DNA from: Fulvimonas sp. R45
GTDB taxonomy: Bacteria; Pseudomonadota; Gammaproteobacteria; Xanthomonadales; Rhodanobacteraceae
NCBI RefSeq assembly: GCF_030504985.1
Contig: NZ_JASERU010000002.1
Span: 124,001 to 188,000, forward strand
Direction: 5' to 3'
DNA length: 64,000 nt
Part shown: positions 9,486 to 18,934 of the stretch, in pieces
Position numbering within the stretch: the first letter of the stretch is position 1
Layout of the letters: each line of letters opens with the position of its first letter
Made by a program: the position numbers and the translations under genes
Notes under the pieces: model-generated
Seen by the model: the letters and a program-made list of their open reading frames with translations, nothing else
What the model was told of the DNA's origin: nothing
Database searches by the model: none

Positions 9486-10652
9486 ATGAGCAGAAAGCCC
9501 TCCACGCCCCATCTCGGTCTAGGCACCCGCGCCATCCATGCCGGCCAGCATCCCGATCCGGCCACCGGCGCGATCATGACGCCGATCTACGCCACCTCGA
9601 CGTACGTGCAGGAAAGCCCCGGCAAGCACAAGGGCTACGAATACTCGCGCACGCAAAATCCTACGCGCATGGCCTACGAGCGCTGCGTGGCGGACCTGGA
9701 GGGCGGCGTGGCCGGCTTCGCCTTCGCCTCGGGCCTGGCGGCGGCGGCCACGGTGCTGGATCTGCTCGACTCGGGCAGCCACGTGATCGCGATGGACGAC
9801 CTGTACGGCGGCAGCTATCGCCTGTTCGAACGCGTGCGGCGCCGTTCGGCGGGGCTGGACTTCAGCTTCATCGACCTCAACGACGGCAAGGCGCTGAAAG
9901 CCGCGCTGAAGCCGAACACGCGGATGATTTGGGCCGAGACGCCCACCAATCCGATGCTCAAGCTGGTGGACCTGGCCAAGGTCGCCGCCTTCGCGAAGAA
10001 GCACGGACTGATCCTGGTGGTGGACAACACCTTCTGCTCGCCGATGGTGCAGCGTCCGCTGGAGTTCGGCGCCGACCTGGTGCTGCACTCGGCCACCAAG
10101 TACATCAACGGCCACTCGGACATGGTCGGCGGCATCGTGGTGGCGGGCAGTGCCGAATTGGCCGAGCGCATGGCTTTCCTGCAGAACTCGGTGGGCGCCG
10201 TCGCTGGTCCGTTCGACGCCTTCCTCGCCATGCGCGGCCTGAAGACCCTGCACCTGCGCATGCGCCAGCATTGCGCAGGCGCGCTGGAGCTGGCCGGCTG
10301 GCTGGAGAAGCACCCCGCGGTCGAGCGGGTGATCTACCCGGGCCTCAGGAGCCATCCGCAGCATGCGTTGGCGAAGCGCCAGATGCATGGCTTCGGAGGT
10401 ATTGTCACGCTTGAGGTGAAGGGTGGCCTGCGCAAGGCGCGCCGCATGCTGGAACGTTGCGAACTGTTCTCGCTGGCCGAATCGCTCGGCGGCGTGGAAA
10501 GCCTGATCGAGCACCCGGCCATCATGACCCATGCCTCGGTGCCGCCGGCCAACCGCAAGCGCTTGGGCATCAGCGATGCCTTGGTCAGGCTGTCGGTGGG
10601 CGTGGAGGACATCGAGGATCTGCGTGCGGAATTGGCCGCGGCGCTGGCCTGA
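9486..10652 (+). CDS. metB: Cystathionine gamma-synthase/gamma-lyase family PLP enzyme
   Basis: 388-residue cytosolic trans-sulfuration enzyme with the Cys/Met-metabolism PLP fold. [11 protein letters not shown] binds the phosphate of the partner subunit, [10 protein letters not shown] follows, and Lys205 in [13 protein letters not shown] is the PLP lysine. [19 protein letters not shown] completes the signature. Synthase, gamma-lyase and sulfhydrylase members cannot be separated securely by eye; metB is used because this gene is the conserved left border of the O-antigen locus in Xanthomonas. It stands alone, divergent from rfbB, and 69 bp before wzm. No clear terminator lies in that gap, so read-through into the island is possible. 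Confidence 0.85.
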   Translation: MSRKPSTPHLGLGTRAIHAGQHPDPATGAIMTPIYATSTYVQESPGKHKGYEYSRTQNPTRMAYERCVADLEGGVAGFAFASGLAAAATVLDLLDSGSHVIAMDDLYGGSYRLFERVRRRSAGLDFSFIDLNDGKALKAALKPNTRMIWAETPTNPMLKLVDLAKVAAFAKKHGLILVVDNTFCSPMVQRPLEFGADLVLHSATKYINGHSDMVGGIVVAGSAELAERMAFLQNSVGAVAGPFDAFLAMRGLKTLHLRMRQHCAGALELAGWLEKHPAVERVIYPGLRSHPQHALAKRQMHGFGGIVTLEVKGGLRKARRMLERCELFSLAESLGGVESLIEHPAIMTHASVPPANRKRLGISDALVRLSVGVEDIEDLRAELAAALA

Positions 10653-10721
10653 TAGAAATATGGAACACATGCATGGTTTGCGGGCGTCCGGGCGCCTGCC
10701 TGACGTACCGGCGGGAATGCC

Positions 10722-11546
10722 ATGATCACGAAGTATCGCCTGCGTGACCCGCTGTCGCCCTACCGTTCGCTGCTGCGTCACCTGCCGCTCGTCGTGCAGA
10801 TGGCGAAGCGCGACGTGGTGGGGCGTTATCGCGGATCGTTCATCGGCATGCTCTGGGCGTTCTTCAATCCGCTGCTCATGCTGGGTGTCTACACCTTCGT
10901 CTTCGGCGTGCTTTTCAAATCGCGCTGGGGAGGCGTGGCTACCGGGCACTTCGACTATGCCATCGTCCTGTTCGCCGGCCTGAACATCAACACGCTGTTC
11001 GCCGAATGCGCCAATCGTGCCCCGTCGCTGATCGTGGACAACGCCAATTTCGTCAAGAAGGTGGTGTTTCCGCTGGACGTGTTGCCCTGGACCCTGCTCG
11101 GCTCGGCGCTCTTTCATCTTCTTATCTCGACGATCGTGCTTCTGTTGTTCGTGGTCATTGCGCATGGAGCGGTCCCGTGGACGGCCGTGCTTTTCCCCGT
11201 GGTGGTGGCGGCCTTCATGCCCTTCATGGTCGGGCTGTGCTGGCTGCTCGGGTCGTTGGGCGTATTCCTTCGGGACCTGAAGCAGGCCATGATGGTAATT
11301 ACGCCCATGCTGCTGTTCCTGGCGCCGGTCTTCTATTCCAAGGAGCTGATTCCGGAAGCCTATCGTCGGCTGCTTTACCTGAATCCGCTGACCCTGATCG
11401 TCGAAGCGTCGCGCGACGTGCTGATCTGGGGGCGCATGCCGTCGTGGCCGGCGCTGGGGATCTATGTACTGGTGTCCTGCCTGTTTGCATGGGCGGCCTT
11501 CGGCTGGTTCGAACGGTCGCGCAGGGGGTTCGCCGATGTCCTCTGA
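10722..11546 (+). CDS. wzm: O-antigen ABC transporter permease
   Basis: 274-residue ABC-2 type membrane protein that, with Wzt, exports undecaprenyl-linked O-polysaccharide across the inner membrane. The amphipathic start LVVQMAKRDVVGRYRGSFIGMLW is the classic Wzm/TagG signature, followed by about six helices. A conserved PVFYSKELIPEAYR loop precedes the C-terminal helices, and YLNPLTLIVEASRDVLIWG is also typical. It overlaps wzt by 11 bp. Its presence, with no wzx or wzy in view, assigns the island to the ABC-dependent O-antigen pathway. Confidence 0.93.
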   Translation: MITKYRLRDPLSPYRSLLRHLPLVVQMAKRDVVGRYRGSFIGMLWAFFNPLLMLGVYTFVFGVLFKSRWGGVATGHFDYAIVLFAGLNINTLFAECANRAPSLIVDNANFVKKVVFPLDVLPWTLLGSALFHLLISTIVLLLFVVIAHGAVPWTAVLFPVVVAAFMPFMVGLCWLLGSLGVFLRDLKQAMMVITPMLLFLAPVFYSKELIPEAYRRLLYLNPLTLIVEASRDVLIWGRMPSWPALGIYVLVSCLFAWAAFGWFERSRRGFADVL

Positions 11547-12960
11547 CGCGCTGACCATCTCCGTCGAATCGCTCGGCAAGCGTTACGACATCTACGCAAG
11601 CCCGGCTGACCGGCTGAAGCAGATGCTGCTGCCCCGCCTGGCCCGCCTGGCGGGGCGTACGGGCGGGATGTACTACGAGGAATTCTGGGCGCTGCGCGAC
11701 GTGAGTTTCAGCGTGCGCCGCGGCGAGACCGTGGGCATCGTGGGGCGCAACGGTTCGGGGAAGTCGACGCTGCTGCAGATGATTTGCGGAACCTTGCATC
11801 CCACCGAGGGAGCGGTGAGCACCCATGGGCGCGTAGCCGCACTCCTGGAACTCGGCGCAGGGTTCAACCCGGAGTTCACGGGCGAAGAGAACGTCTATCT
11901 GAGCGGCCTGCTCTACGGCATTCCGGAAAAGGAGTTGCGCAAGCGCTTCGATTCCATCGTGGCCTTCGCGGAGATCGGCGAATTCATCCACCAGCCGGTC
12001 AAGACCTATTCGAGCGGCATGTACGTGCGGCTGGCTTTTGCCGTGGCGGCGCACGTGGATGCGGATGTACTGATCATCGACGAGGCACTCAGCGTCGGCG
12101 ACGTGAGGTTCACGCAAAAATGCATGAGGTTCCTGCGCGATTTCCAGCAGCGCGGCACCTTGCTGTTTGTCAGCCACGACACGAGCGCCGTCACCAACCT
12201 GTGCAGCCGTGCCGTCTGGCTGGACGCCGGGCGCCTGGTCATGGATGGCGCGGCGGGCCAGGTGGTCGAGGAGTATCTGGCCGCCCAGCATGCCGCTGAT
12301 CGCGCGCTGGCGGGCGACGTGGTGCGGTTGCGGCGTTCCGGCGCGACCGATGGGGCCAGTGCGCAGGCAGCCAGCCGCCCGCCGTCGTCCGCGACGCCGC
12401 CCGTCGCGCTCGAAGACGTCCGCGACAGCCGGCAGGATCTCCTGAATGGCACGGGTTCGCGGAACCTCGTCGCCATATTCGAATTCGATGCTTCCAGGGT
12501 GGACCGGGAATTCGGCGCAGGCGCCGCGCGCATAGTCGATGTCCGCCTGTCGAGTCTGGATCGTGGCGACATCGCCATGGTGCAGGGAGGCGAGATCGTC
12601 GAGCTGGTCATCAAGGCGGTGGCCGAGCAGGCGATCGCGTCGCCGATATTCGGCTTTCACGTGAAGGATCGCCTGGGCCAGCAACTGTTCGGCGACAATA
12701 CTTACCTGAGCTATCACGACAACGTCCTGAAATTCGCTGCCGGCCAGACCATGCGGGCCCGCTTCCGCTTCCGCATGCCCGTATTGCCCAATGGCGACTA
12801 CTCGGTCGACGTGGCTCTGGCTACGGGATCGCAGGAAGAGCATACCCAGCAGCACTGGATCCACGACGCGCTGCAATTCAAATCCAGCGTGAGCACCATG
12901 CGCCACGGCTTGGTGGGAATTCCCATGCATTCGATCGACATAGTCCAGGGGGGGGGCTGA
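11536..12960 (+). CDS. wzt: O-antigen ABC transporter ATPase with C-terminal glycan-binding domain
   Basis: 474 residues. The nucleotide-binding domain has Walker A GRNGSGKST (70-78), signature YSSGMYVRL (158-166), Walker B VLIIDEAL (178-185) and the switch His in SHD (213-215). After a variable linker (about 270-310), residues about 310-474 form a beta-rich domain containing FHVKDRLGQQLFGDNTY. This matches the C-terminal carbohydrate-binding domain of Wzt proteins that recognise the chemically capped end of the O-chain. The start at 11536 lies inside the end of wzm, showing coupling. The long form implies a dedicated chain-end modification, for which the next gene is the obvious candidate. 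Confidence 0.93.
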   Translation: MSSDALTISVESLGKRYDIYASPADRLKQMLLPRLARLAGRTGGMYYEEFWALRDVSFSVRRGETVGIVGRNGSGKSTLLQMICGTLHPTEGAVSTHGRVAALLELGAGFNPEFTGEENVYLSGLLYGIPEKELRKRFDSIVAFAEIGEFIHQPVKTYSSGMYVRLAFAVAAHVDADVLIIDEALSVGDVRFTQKCMRFLRDFQQRGTLLFVSHDTSAVTNLCSRAVWLDAGRLVMDGAAGQVVEEYLAAQHAADRALAGDVVRLRRSGATDGASAQAASRPPSSATPPVALEDVRDSRQDLLNGTGSRNLVAIFEFDASRVDREFGAGAARIVDVRLSSLDRGDIAMVQGGEIVELVIKAVAEQAIASPIFGFHVKDRLGQQLFGDNTYLSYHDNVLKFAAGQTMRARFRFRMPVLPNGDYSVDVALATGSQEEHTQQHWIHDALQFKSSVSTMRHGLVGIPMHSIDIVQGGG

Positions 12961-12963
12961 ACC

Positions 12964-15900
12964 ATGGAGTTCACGGGCGAGCGTTACCTACCCAGCGAAT
13001 CCGGCCAGATCAGGCACGAGCACATGCATAGGTATGCGTGGTGCCGTCCCCTGGCGTCGGGGCGTGTCGTTCTGGACATTGCATGCGGCGAGGGTTATGG
13101 CAGCGCCATGCTGGCAGCGCATGCGGCCCGGGTAGTCGGTGTCGATATTTCACCCGAGGCGGTGGAACATGCCAGGCGCACCTATGCGCATGGCGACAAC
13201 CTGGAATACCTGCAGGGCGATGCTGCTGCCATTCCGTTGCCGGATGCCAGCGTGGACATGGTGGTTTCGTTCGAGACGATCGAGCACCACGACCGGCATG
13301 AGGAGATGATGTGCGAGATCCGTCGCGTCCTCCGGCCTGATGGGATCCTGGTCATGTCGTCGCCGAACCGCGTGGTGTATTCGGAAAAGGCGGGCTACCA
13401 CAACGAATTCCACGTCAAGGAGCTCGACTTCCACGAATTCGACGTGCTGTTGCGCAGGCACTTTGGCAGTATCCGCTATTACGGGCAGCGGCTGGCCGTC
13501 GGGTCTGCGCTATTTGCCCTGACACCGGGGCCGGAAAGCGCAGCGGTGGTTGCGTTTACCGATACAGGCGCAACGATCGAGGAGCGCACTACGCGCCTGA
13601 TCGATCCGGTGTACTTCATCGCGGTGGCCACGGCCGAGCATTCCGACCTGCCTTCCACGACCTCCTCCGTGTTGTTCTCAGAAGACGAGGATCTCTACAA
13701 CCACCACATTGAGGTGGCCGCCTGGGCCCAGCGGCTCAGTTCCGAGCACGCGGTGGCGCTTGATCGGGTCGAGGACCTGACGGCCGACATGCAGGCGCTG
13801 GAACAGGCGATCGAGGTCAAGCAAGGCGCATTGGCCTCCCTGGAATCCGATCTGGTCGACTTGCGCGGTGAACTGGCGAAGCGCAACGCGCGCATTCGCA
13901 CGCTCGAACAGGTCCGCCAGGAGCTGGAACAGATCAAAGCCAGCCGTTCCTGGCGCTGGATGCGCCCGATGCGCTTCGCGATGCGACTGCTGCGCAACGG
14001 CGGGCGTCTCGGCGATGCCGATAGGGAGCAGGTGCGGCGGCGGCTCCGGCATGCCAGCGCACCGGCTTGCGTGCCTGATGAGACTGCGGCGCCATCCGTG
14101 CCTGCCATGAAGCCGGACGCCAGGCTTGCACCGCCGTCCAGCGATCGCCGGGACGTGTTCGTGTGGGCCGTGATCGACTGGCACTTCCGTATCCAGAGGC
14201 CGCAGCACCTGGCGCGGGAGCTGGCTCGTGCCGGCCATCGGGTGTTCTACATTTCCAACGACTTCATTGACCGGGAGGAGCCCGGCTTCGCGGTCGAGCC
14301 GCTGCACGACAATGGGCGACTGTTCCGCATCCAGCTGCACCTGAAGGGTAGTCCGGCGATCTACCATGCGGTGCCGACGCCCGACGCACAGCAGCAGCTG
14401 CGAGCCGGCGTGGGGCAACTGCTGGCCTGGGTGCGCAGCCGCAGCTGCCTGTCGCTGGTGCAGCACCCGTATTGGCTGGAAACTGCCCGCCTGCTGCCAA
14501 ACCATCGGCTTGCCTACGATTGCATGGACCACCACGGCGGCTTCGCCGACAACAGTCCTGGTGTGCTGGCGCGCGAAAACGATCTGATGCGCACGGCCGA
14601 CCTCCTGGTGGTCACCTCAGATTGGCTGCGCGAGGAAGCAGGCAAGCACAACCCGTCGTGCCTCATGGTGCGAAACGCCTGCCAGTACGAGCATTTCGCC
14701 GTGCGCCCCGAACGGGTCTTCCGCGACAAGTCAGGGCGCAAGGTGATCGGCTACTACGGGGCCATCGCCGAATGGTTCGATCTCGACCTCGTGGAAAAGA
14801 TGGCGCGGCGTTTCGCCGATCACCTCGTGCTGCTAGTTGGAGGCGATACTGCGGGTGCACGCCAGCGGCTGGGCGGATTGCCCAATGTCGAGCTTGTCGG
14901 TGAGGTGCCATACACCGAATTGCCTTACTACCTGCATGGCTTCGACGTGTGCCTGCTGCCGTTCCAGGTGATTCCACTGACCTTGGCCACCAATCCGGTC
15001 AAGGTCTACGAGTATCTGAGTGCGGGGAAGGACGTGGTGTCGGTTGCTTTGCCGGAAATCCGACAGTTCGGGGAACTGGTGCGCACGGGTTCCGATCACG
15101 CCTCGTTCCTGTCCGAACTGGAGGCGGCCCTGGCAGCTCCGCCGGACGCCTCGGCGGTGGAGCGGCGGCAGCGCTTTGCCGCGAACCAGACCTGGAGACA
15201 CCGCGCGCAGGACCTCATGCAGGGCGTATCCCTGCTGCCTGAGCCTCGGGTCAGCGTGATCGTGGTCACCTACAACAATCTCGAGCTTACCAAGGCCTGC
15301 CTGCGCAGCGTGGAGCTGTACAGCGACTACGGCAATCTCGAGATCATCGTGGTCGACAATGCATCGGCCGATGGAACGCCCGACTACCTCAGGGAATGGG
15401 CTGCGGCTGGCGAGGGCCGTCATCTCATCCTCAATTCCGACAACCGTGGCTTCGCTGCCGCCAACAACCAGGGTCTTGCCGCGGCGAACGGCGATTATCT
15501 CGTGCTGCTCAACAACGACACGCACGTGACGCCAGGCTGGATCGCCACGCTGATTGCCCATCTGCGCTACTCGAAATCGCTCGGCATGATCGGGCCGGTG
15601 ACCAACAACATCGGCAACGAGGCGCGTATCGACATCAGCTATGACGACATGGATGGCATGCTGCATGCGGCGGCGGGCTATACCGCTCGCCACGCAGGGC
15701 AGCTGACGCCGTTGCGCACCGCCGCGTTCTTCTGCGTGATGATGCCGCGCGAAGTCTATGCCAAGGTGGGCCCGCTGGACGAGGCGTTCGGGATCGGCTT
15801 CTTCGAGGACGATGACTACTGTCGCCGGGTGGAGCAGGCGGGTTGGAGCATCGCTTGTGCCGAGGATGTCTTCGTGCACCATCACTTGTCCGCATCCTTC

Positions 15901-16005
15901 AACAAGCTGAAGCAGGAAAAGCGGCAGGCGCTGTTCGAGCAGAACAAGGCGATCTACGAGGCGAAGTGGGGAGCCTGGTCGCCGCACAAATACCGGGCGG
16001 GCTGA
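12964..16005 (+). CDS. Methyltransferase / coiled-coil / GT4 / GT2 multidomain O-antigen protein
   Basis: 1013 residues in four parts. (1) Residues 1-225: SAM-dependent methyltransferase with VLDIACGEGYGS at 36-47 and LRPDGILVMSSPN near 123-135. (2) About 250-327: heptad-like, charged coiled coil rich in Glu, Leu and Gln, ending in the basic aromatic segment SRSWRWMRPMRFAMRLLR that could sit on the membrane. (3) About 396-750: GT4-like glycosyltransferase with YYGAIAEWFDLDLV and NPVKVYEYLSAGKDVV. (4) About 760-1005: GT2 domain with SVIVVTYNN, IIVVDNASADGT and LLNNDTHVTPGW. It begins 3 bp after wzt. The methyltransferase plus coiled coil resembles chain-length terminators such as WbdD; the fusion to two transferases suggests elongation and capping in one chain. 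Function is inference. Confidence 0.85.
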   Translation: MEFTGERYLPSESGQIRHEHMHRYAWCRPLASGRVVLDIACGEGYGSAMLAAHAARVVGVDISPEAVEHARRTYAHGDNLEYLQGDAAAIPLPDASVDMVVSFETIEHHDRHEEMMCEIRRVLRPDGILVMSSPNRVVYSEKAGYHNEFHVKELDFHEFDVLLRRHFGSIRYYGQRLAVGSALFALTPGPESAAVVAFTDTGATIEERTTRLIDPVYFIAVATAEHSDLPSTTSSVLFSEDEDLYNHHIEVAAWAQRLSSEHAVALDRVEDLTADMQALEQAIEVKQGALASLESDLVDLRGELAKRNARIRTLEQVRQELEQIKASRSWRWMRPMRFAMRLLRNGGRLGDADREQVRRRLRHASAPACVPDETAAPSVPAMKPDARLAPPSSDRRDVFVWAVIDWHFRIQRPQHLARELARAGHRVFYISNDFIDREEPGFAVEPLHDNGRLFRIQLHLKGSPAIYHAVPTPDAQQQLRAGVGQLLAWVRSRSCLSLVQHPYWLETARLLPNHRLAYDCMDHHGGFADNSPGVLARENDLMRTADLLVVTSDWLREEAGKHNPSCLMVRNACQYEHFAVRPERVFRDKSGRKVIGYYGAIAEWFDLDLVEKMARRFADHLVLLVGGDTAGARQRLGGLPNVELVGEVPYTELPYYLHGFDVCLLPFQVIPLTLATNPVKVYEYLSAGKDVVSVALPEIRQFGELVRTGSDHASFLSELEAALAAPPDASAVERRQRFAANQTWRHRAQDLMQGVSLLPEPRVSVIVVTYNNLELTKACLRSVELYSDYGNLEIIVVDNASADGTPDYLREWAAAGEGRHLILNSDNRGFAAANNQGLAAANGDYLVLLNNDTHVTPGWIATLIAHLRYSKSLGMIGPVTNNIGNEARIDISYDDMDGMLHAAAGYTARHAGQLTPLRTAAFFCVMMPREVYAKVGPLDEAFGIGFFEDDDYCRRVEQAGWSIACAEDVFVHHHLSASFNKLKQEKRQALFEQNKAIYEAKWGAWSPHKYRAG

Positions 16006-16090
16006 GCGGGCAGAGTTGGGCGCGGCAGATTCGAGGTAAACGGGCGGAGGGTGTTCATGGCCCTCGTCTGGTGGGGATTATGGCCGTTTG

Positions 16091-18553
16091 ATGTCAGGGA
16101 GAGCTGGTGTGCTGAGTCGCCCTCGTGTTGCGGGTTGGATCCTGTTCTGGGCCGGTTTTGCGCTCGTGGGAACAGGCTTCGTCGTCGAATCCATGTGGAC
16201 AGGCATGCCCTGGGGGCCGCTGGCCACGCTGGCCAAGGTGGCCCTTGTGGCATGGATCCTGACGTACGGGCTTCGGCGCCTGTTCCGCTGCCACGTGGCC
16301 ACGGCGGCAGCGGGCGTCTGGCTGGCGGCACTGGCTTACTACGGGGGGCTTGCCCCGATGCTCGCGGTGCTGCTGGTGGCTGCGGCAGCCATGGCGCTGG
16401 GCAGCCTCATAGTGCCGAAGGCGTGGGAAGGACGCGCGCCGTTGTCGGTTCTCGCCGGTCTGGCGCTGATCAGCGGCATCATCGGCTGGTTGCTGCCGTA
16501 CCAGGTCCATGGGCATGCGGTCTATCTCCTGGCGCTATTGCTCATCTGTGTCGTGCGCTGGCGCGCCATGGCCGATATCTTGCGGCCGCTGCCACGGGCG
16601 TGGAGCGATGTGGTAGGCGGGGCGCCACGGATGGCCTTGCTGGCCGTGATGGTGGTCGGGGTCGTTTCGACCTGCGCCTGGGTGCCGACAATCCATTACG
16701 ACGATCTGGCCTATCACCTCGGGCTGCCCTACCAGCTCGATACGCTCGGCTACTATCGAATGGACGTTGGCTCGCGGCTGTGGGCAGTTTCAGCGTGGGC
16801 CGGCGACATCGTTCAGGGGATGGCCTTCGTGACGGCAGGCGCGGACGCGCGCGGTGCGGTCGATGCGTTGTGGCTGGTGCTTGCCGTGGCCGGGATGTGG
16901 AAGCTGTGCGAGGTGCTGGAACTCAATCCAGGCATGCGCTGGCTGGCCGTGGCGATCTACGCCAGCATGCCGCTGACGGCAGGCACGCTTACCGGCATGC
17001 AGACTGAAGGGCCGACTGCCGCCGTGGCAGTGGGAGCGGCCTTGCTGATTGCGCAGACCAGTGTGCCGGACCGGCGGCGCCTGCTGACGACTGCGCTGCT
17101 GTTCGGATTGCTGCTCGGGCTGAAGGTGAGCAACCTGATGACCATCGGCCCGCTCGGACTGTGGATGCTCTTGCGATGGTGGCGCGATCTGCCGTGGCGG
17201 TTCGCGCCGGTGGCTGCGGTCTGTGCGCTGGCCATTGCGGGATCGAGCTATTTCTATGCATACATTCTTACCGGCAATCCGACCCTGCCGATATTCAATG
17301 GCTATTTCCATTCGACCTACTATGCGTTCGCCAATTTCCATGACGATCGCTGGGATACCGGGTTGCCATGGAACATCCTGTGGAAGCTGGTGTTCGACGC
17401 GTCGGATTACGCCGAGGCCAGCAGCGGCGTGGCCGGATTCACCCTGCTTGCGCTCCTCGGCAGCCTGCTGGTGGCGATCACGAATCGCCGGGCCCGTCCC
17501 CTGGCCCTGGTCGCTGCGCTCGCATTCGCCTTGCCGTTGACCCAGATCCAGTACCTGCGCTATGCGCACCCGGCCATGGTGCTTCTGGTGCCGGCCATGC
17601 TTCGCGGCGTGCCAGCCGGAGCGGGCGAATGGCGTTATCCACGAGCCGCAATGGTGGCGTTGGTGCTCCTGGTGCTCGGCAATCTCGCGTTCGTGCCCAA
17701 CGGGGACTGGCAGCTGCGCCAGGGTGTGCTCAGGCAACTGACGGACAAGGGCGCCACGTCGGTGATCGATACCTACGCGCCGACCCGGCACCTGGCGGAG
17801 ATCATCCGCCGGCATTACGGAGACCAGGCGAGGACCCTGCTGGTGGGCGACGATTATCCGTTCGCCGCGGAGCTGGCGGGCAATGCGTTTGTCGTCAACT
17901 GGTACGATCAGCAGCTTGCGGTGCAGGTAGACAAGGCGCGCGTCGATGCCAGTGGCAAGACATGGCTGGCGTTGTTCGAGCGGACCGGGGTGAATCTGCT
18001 CATCTTGCGCGACACGGATCTCACGCCCGCTCTGGATGCGGCGATCAGGCAGGACCGGGGTGTACGTGTCTACAAGGATGGCGCCTTCGAACTCTGGAAG
18101 CTGAACCCTGGAATCGACGGCAATGCAGAGCCTGCTCCTGCGAACGCGGTCATCATCGGGTTCGATATGGCGTCAGCGCCGCCGCACGCCACGCTCGTGC
18201 ACGCGGACGTGCGATTGCATTGCAAGGTGACGGACATACCCATCGTGATCGGTTGGAACCTGGCGCAAGCGGGCGGCAAGTCCTGGACGCGCTACGAGTG
18301 GGCGAAATGCCTGCCCACCGGCATGGCAGAGGCGTCGCTCGATGTGGCGCTTCCCGGCAGGGTGACGGGTTTTGTCGTGAAAGCCGCGCCAGCCAGGCCG
18401 GCGGATCTCGGCCTGCAGCTGGCCTCCGCCAAGGCGTCGCTCCGCCGCGACTTTGCCGCCGAGCGTGACCTTGCGAAGCGGTTTGGAAACCCGGTCGACA
18501 TGGTGAAGGAATGGAATCATGCCCGACTGCTGGCGAGAAGGGCCAAGCGATGA
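16091..18553 (+). CDS. Polytopic GT-C glycosyltransferase (GT39/ArnT-like)
   Basis: About 820 residues with a dozen or so hydrophobic helices in the first 540 and a mixed soluble C-terminal part of about 280. The first periplasmic loop contains TIHYDDLAYHLGLP, an acidic DD motif expected of GT-C enzymes that use polyprenyl-phosphate sugars, and GMQTEGPTAA follows later. The next two genes are GtrA and a GtrB-like enzyme, so this is the likely periplasmic transferase of that set. The start is uncertain: ATG 16091 is reported, but GTG 16109 follows AGGGAG at good spacing. The stop overlaps the gtrA start as ATGA. The transferred sugar and its acceptor cannot be read from sequence. Confidence 0.75.
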   Translation: MSGRAGVLSRPRVAGWILFWAGFALVGTGFVVESMWTGMPWGPLATLAKVALVAWILTYGLRRLFRCHVATAAAGVWLAALAYYGGLAPMLAVLLVAAAAMALGSLIVPKAWEGRAPLSVLAGLALISGIIGWLLPYQVHGHAVYLLALLLICVVRWRAMADILRPLPRAWSDVVGGAPRMALLAVMVVGVVSTCAWVPTIHYDDLAYHLGLPYQLDTLGYYRMDVGSRLWAVSAWAGDIVQGMAFVTAGADARGAVDALWLVLAVAGMWKLCEVLELNPGMRWLAVAIYASMPLTAGTLTGMQTEGPTAAVAVGAALLIAQTSVPDRRRLLTTALLFGLLLGLKVSNLMTIGPLGLWMLLRWWRDLPWRFAPVAAVCALAIAGSSYFYAYILTGNPTLPIFNGYFHSTYYAFANFHDDRWDTGLPWNILWKLVFDASDYAEASSGVAGFTLLALLGSLLVAITNRRARPLALVAALAFALPLTQIQYLRYAHPAMVLLVPAMLRGVPAGAGEWRYPRAAMVALVLLVLGNLAFVPNGDWQLRQGVLRQLTDKGATSVIDTYAPTRHLAEIIRRHYGDQARTLLVGDDYPFAAELAGNAFVVNWYDQQLAVQVDKARVDASGKTWLALFERTGVNLLILRDTDLTPALDAAIRQDRGVRVYKDGAFELWKLNPGIDGNAEPAPANAVIIGFDMASAPPHATLVHADVRLHCKVTDIPIVIGWNLAQAGGKSWTRYEWAKCLPTGMAEASLDVALPGRVTGFVVKAAPARPADLGLQLASAKASLRRDFAAERDLAKRFGNPVDMVKEWNHARLLARRAKR

Positions 18554-18933
18554 GCCTCGTACGGCAAGGGGCCAGTTTCCTGCTCGTCGGCGGGTGCCTG
18601 GTGCTCGTCGATTGGGCCGTGTTCGTGCTGCTGACGGCACTGGGAGTCAATGCCGCGGCCGCGAACGTGGCCGGGCGGGTAGTGGGCGCATTGCTGGGGT
18701 TCCTGGCGAACGGCCGCATTACCTTCGGCTCGGCGGAAACCTCGCGCATCAGCCGCCATCATTTCGCCCGATTCGCCGTACTGTGGTCGACGCTGACCTT
18801 GCTCAGCACCTATCTGGTCGGCGAGGTCGCCACGCATCTCAGTCTGCGGATGGCTTGGCTGGGCAAGCCGTTGGTCGAAGCCGCGCTTGCCGTGGTCAGC
18901 TTCATCGTTTCAAGACATTGGGTCTATCGCTGA
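18550..18933 (+). CDS. GtrA-family membrane protein
   Basis: 127 residues with four hydrophobic helices. It starts GASFLLVGGCLVLVDWAVFVLL, contains GFLANGRITFGS after the second helix, and ends with FIVSRHWVYR; all are features of the GtrA/DPMS family. GtrA proteins are thought to flip undecaprenyl-phosphate-linked sugars across the inner membrane. The start overlaps the previous stop (ATGA), and the next gene begins 1 bp after this stop. The three form a tight translational unit. Confidence 0.88.
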   Translation: MSLVRQGASFLLVGGCLVLVDWAVFVLLTALGVNAAAANVAGRVVGALLGFLANGRITFGSAETSRISRHHFARFAVLWSTLTLLSTYLVGEVATHLSLRMAWLGKPLVEAALAVVSFIVSRHWVYR

Positions 18934-18934
18934 T

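Noticed and set aside
9519-11579. Very long open frame on the minus strand, opposite the metB-like gene and wzm
   Set aside because: It is His/Gln/Arg-rich with no family resemblance, and the plus strand has clear enzymes with intact motifs. High GC with biased third positions leaves the antisense frame open.
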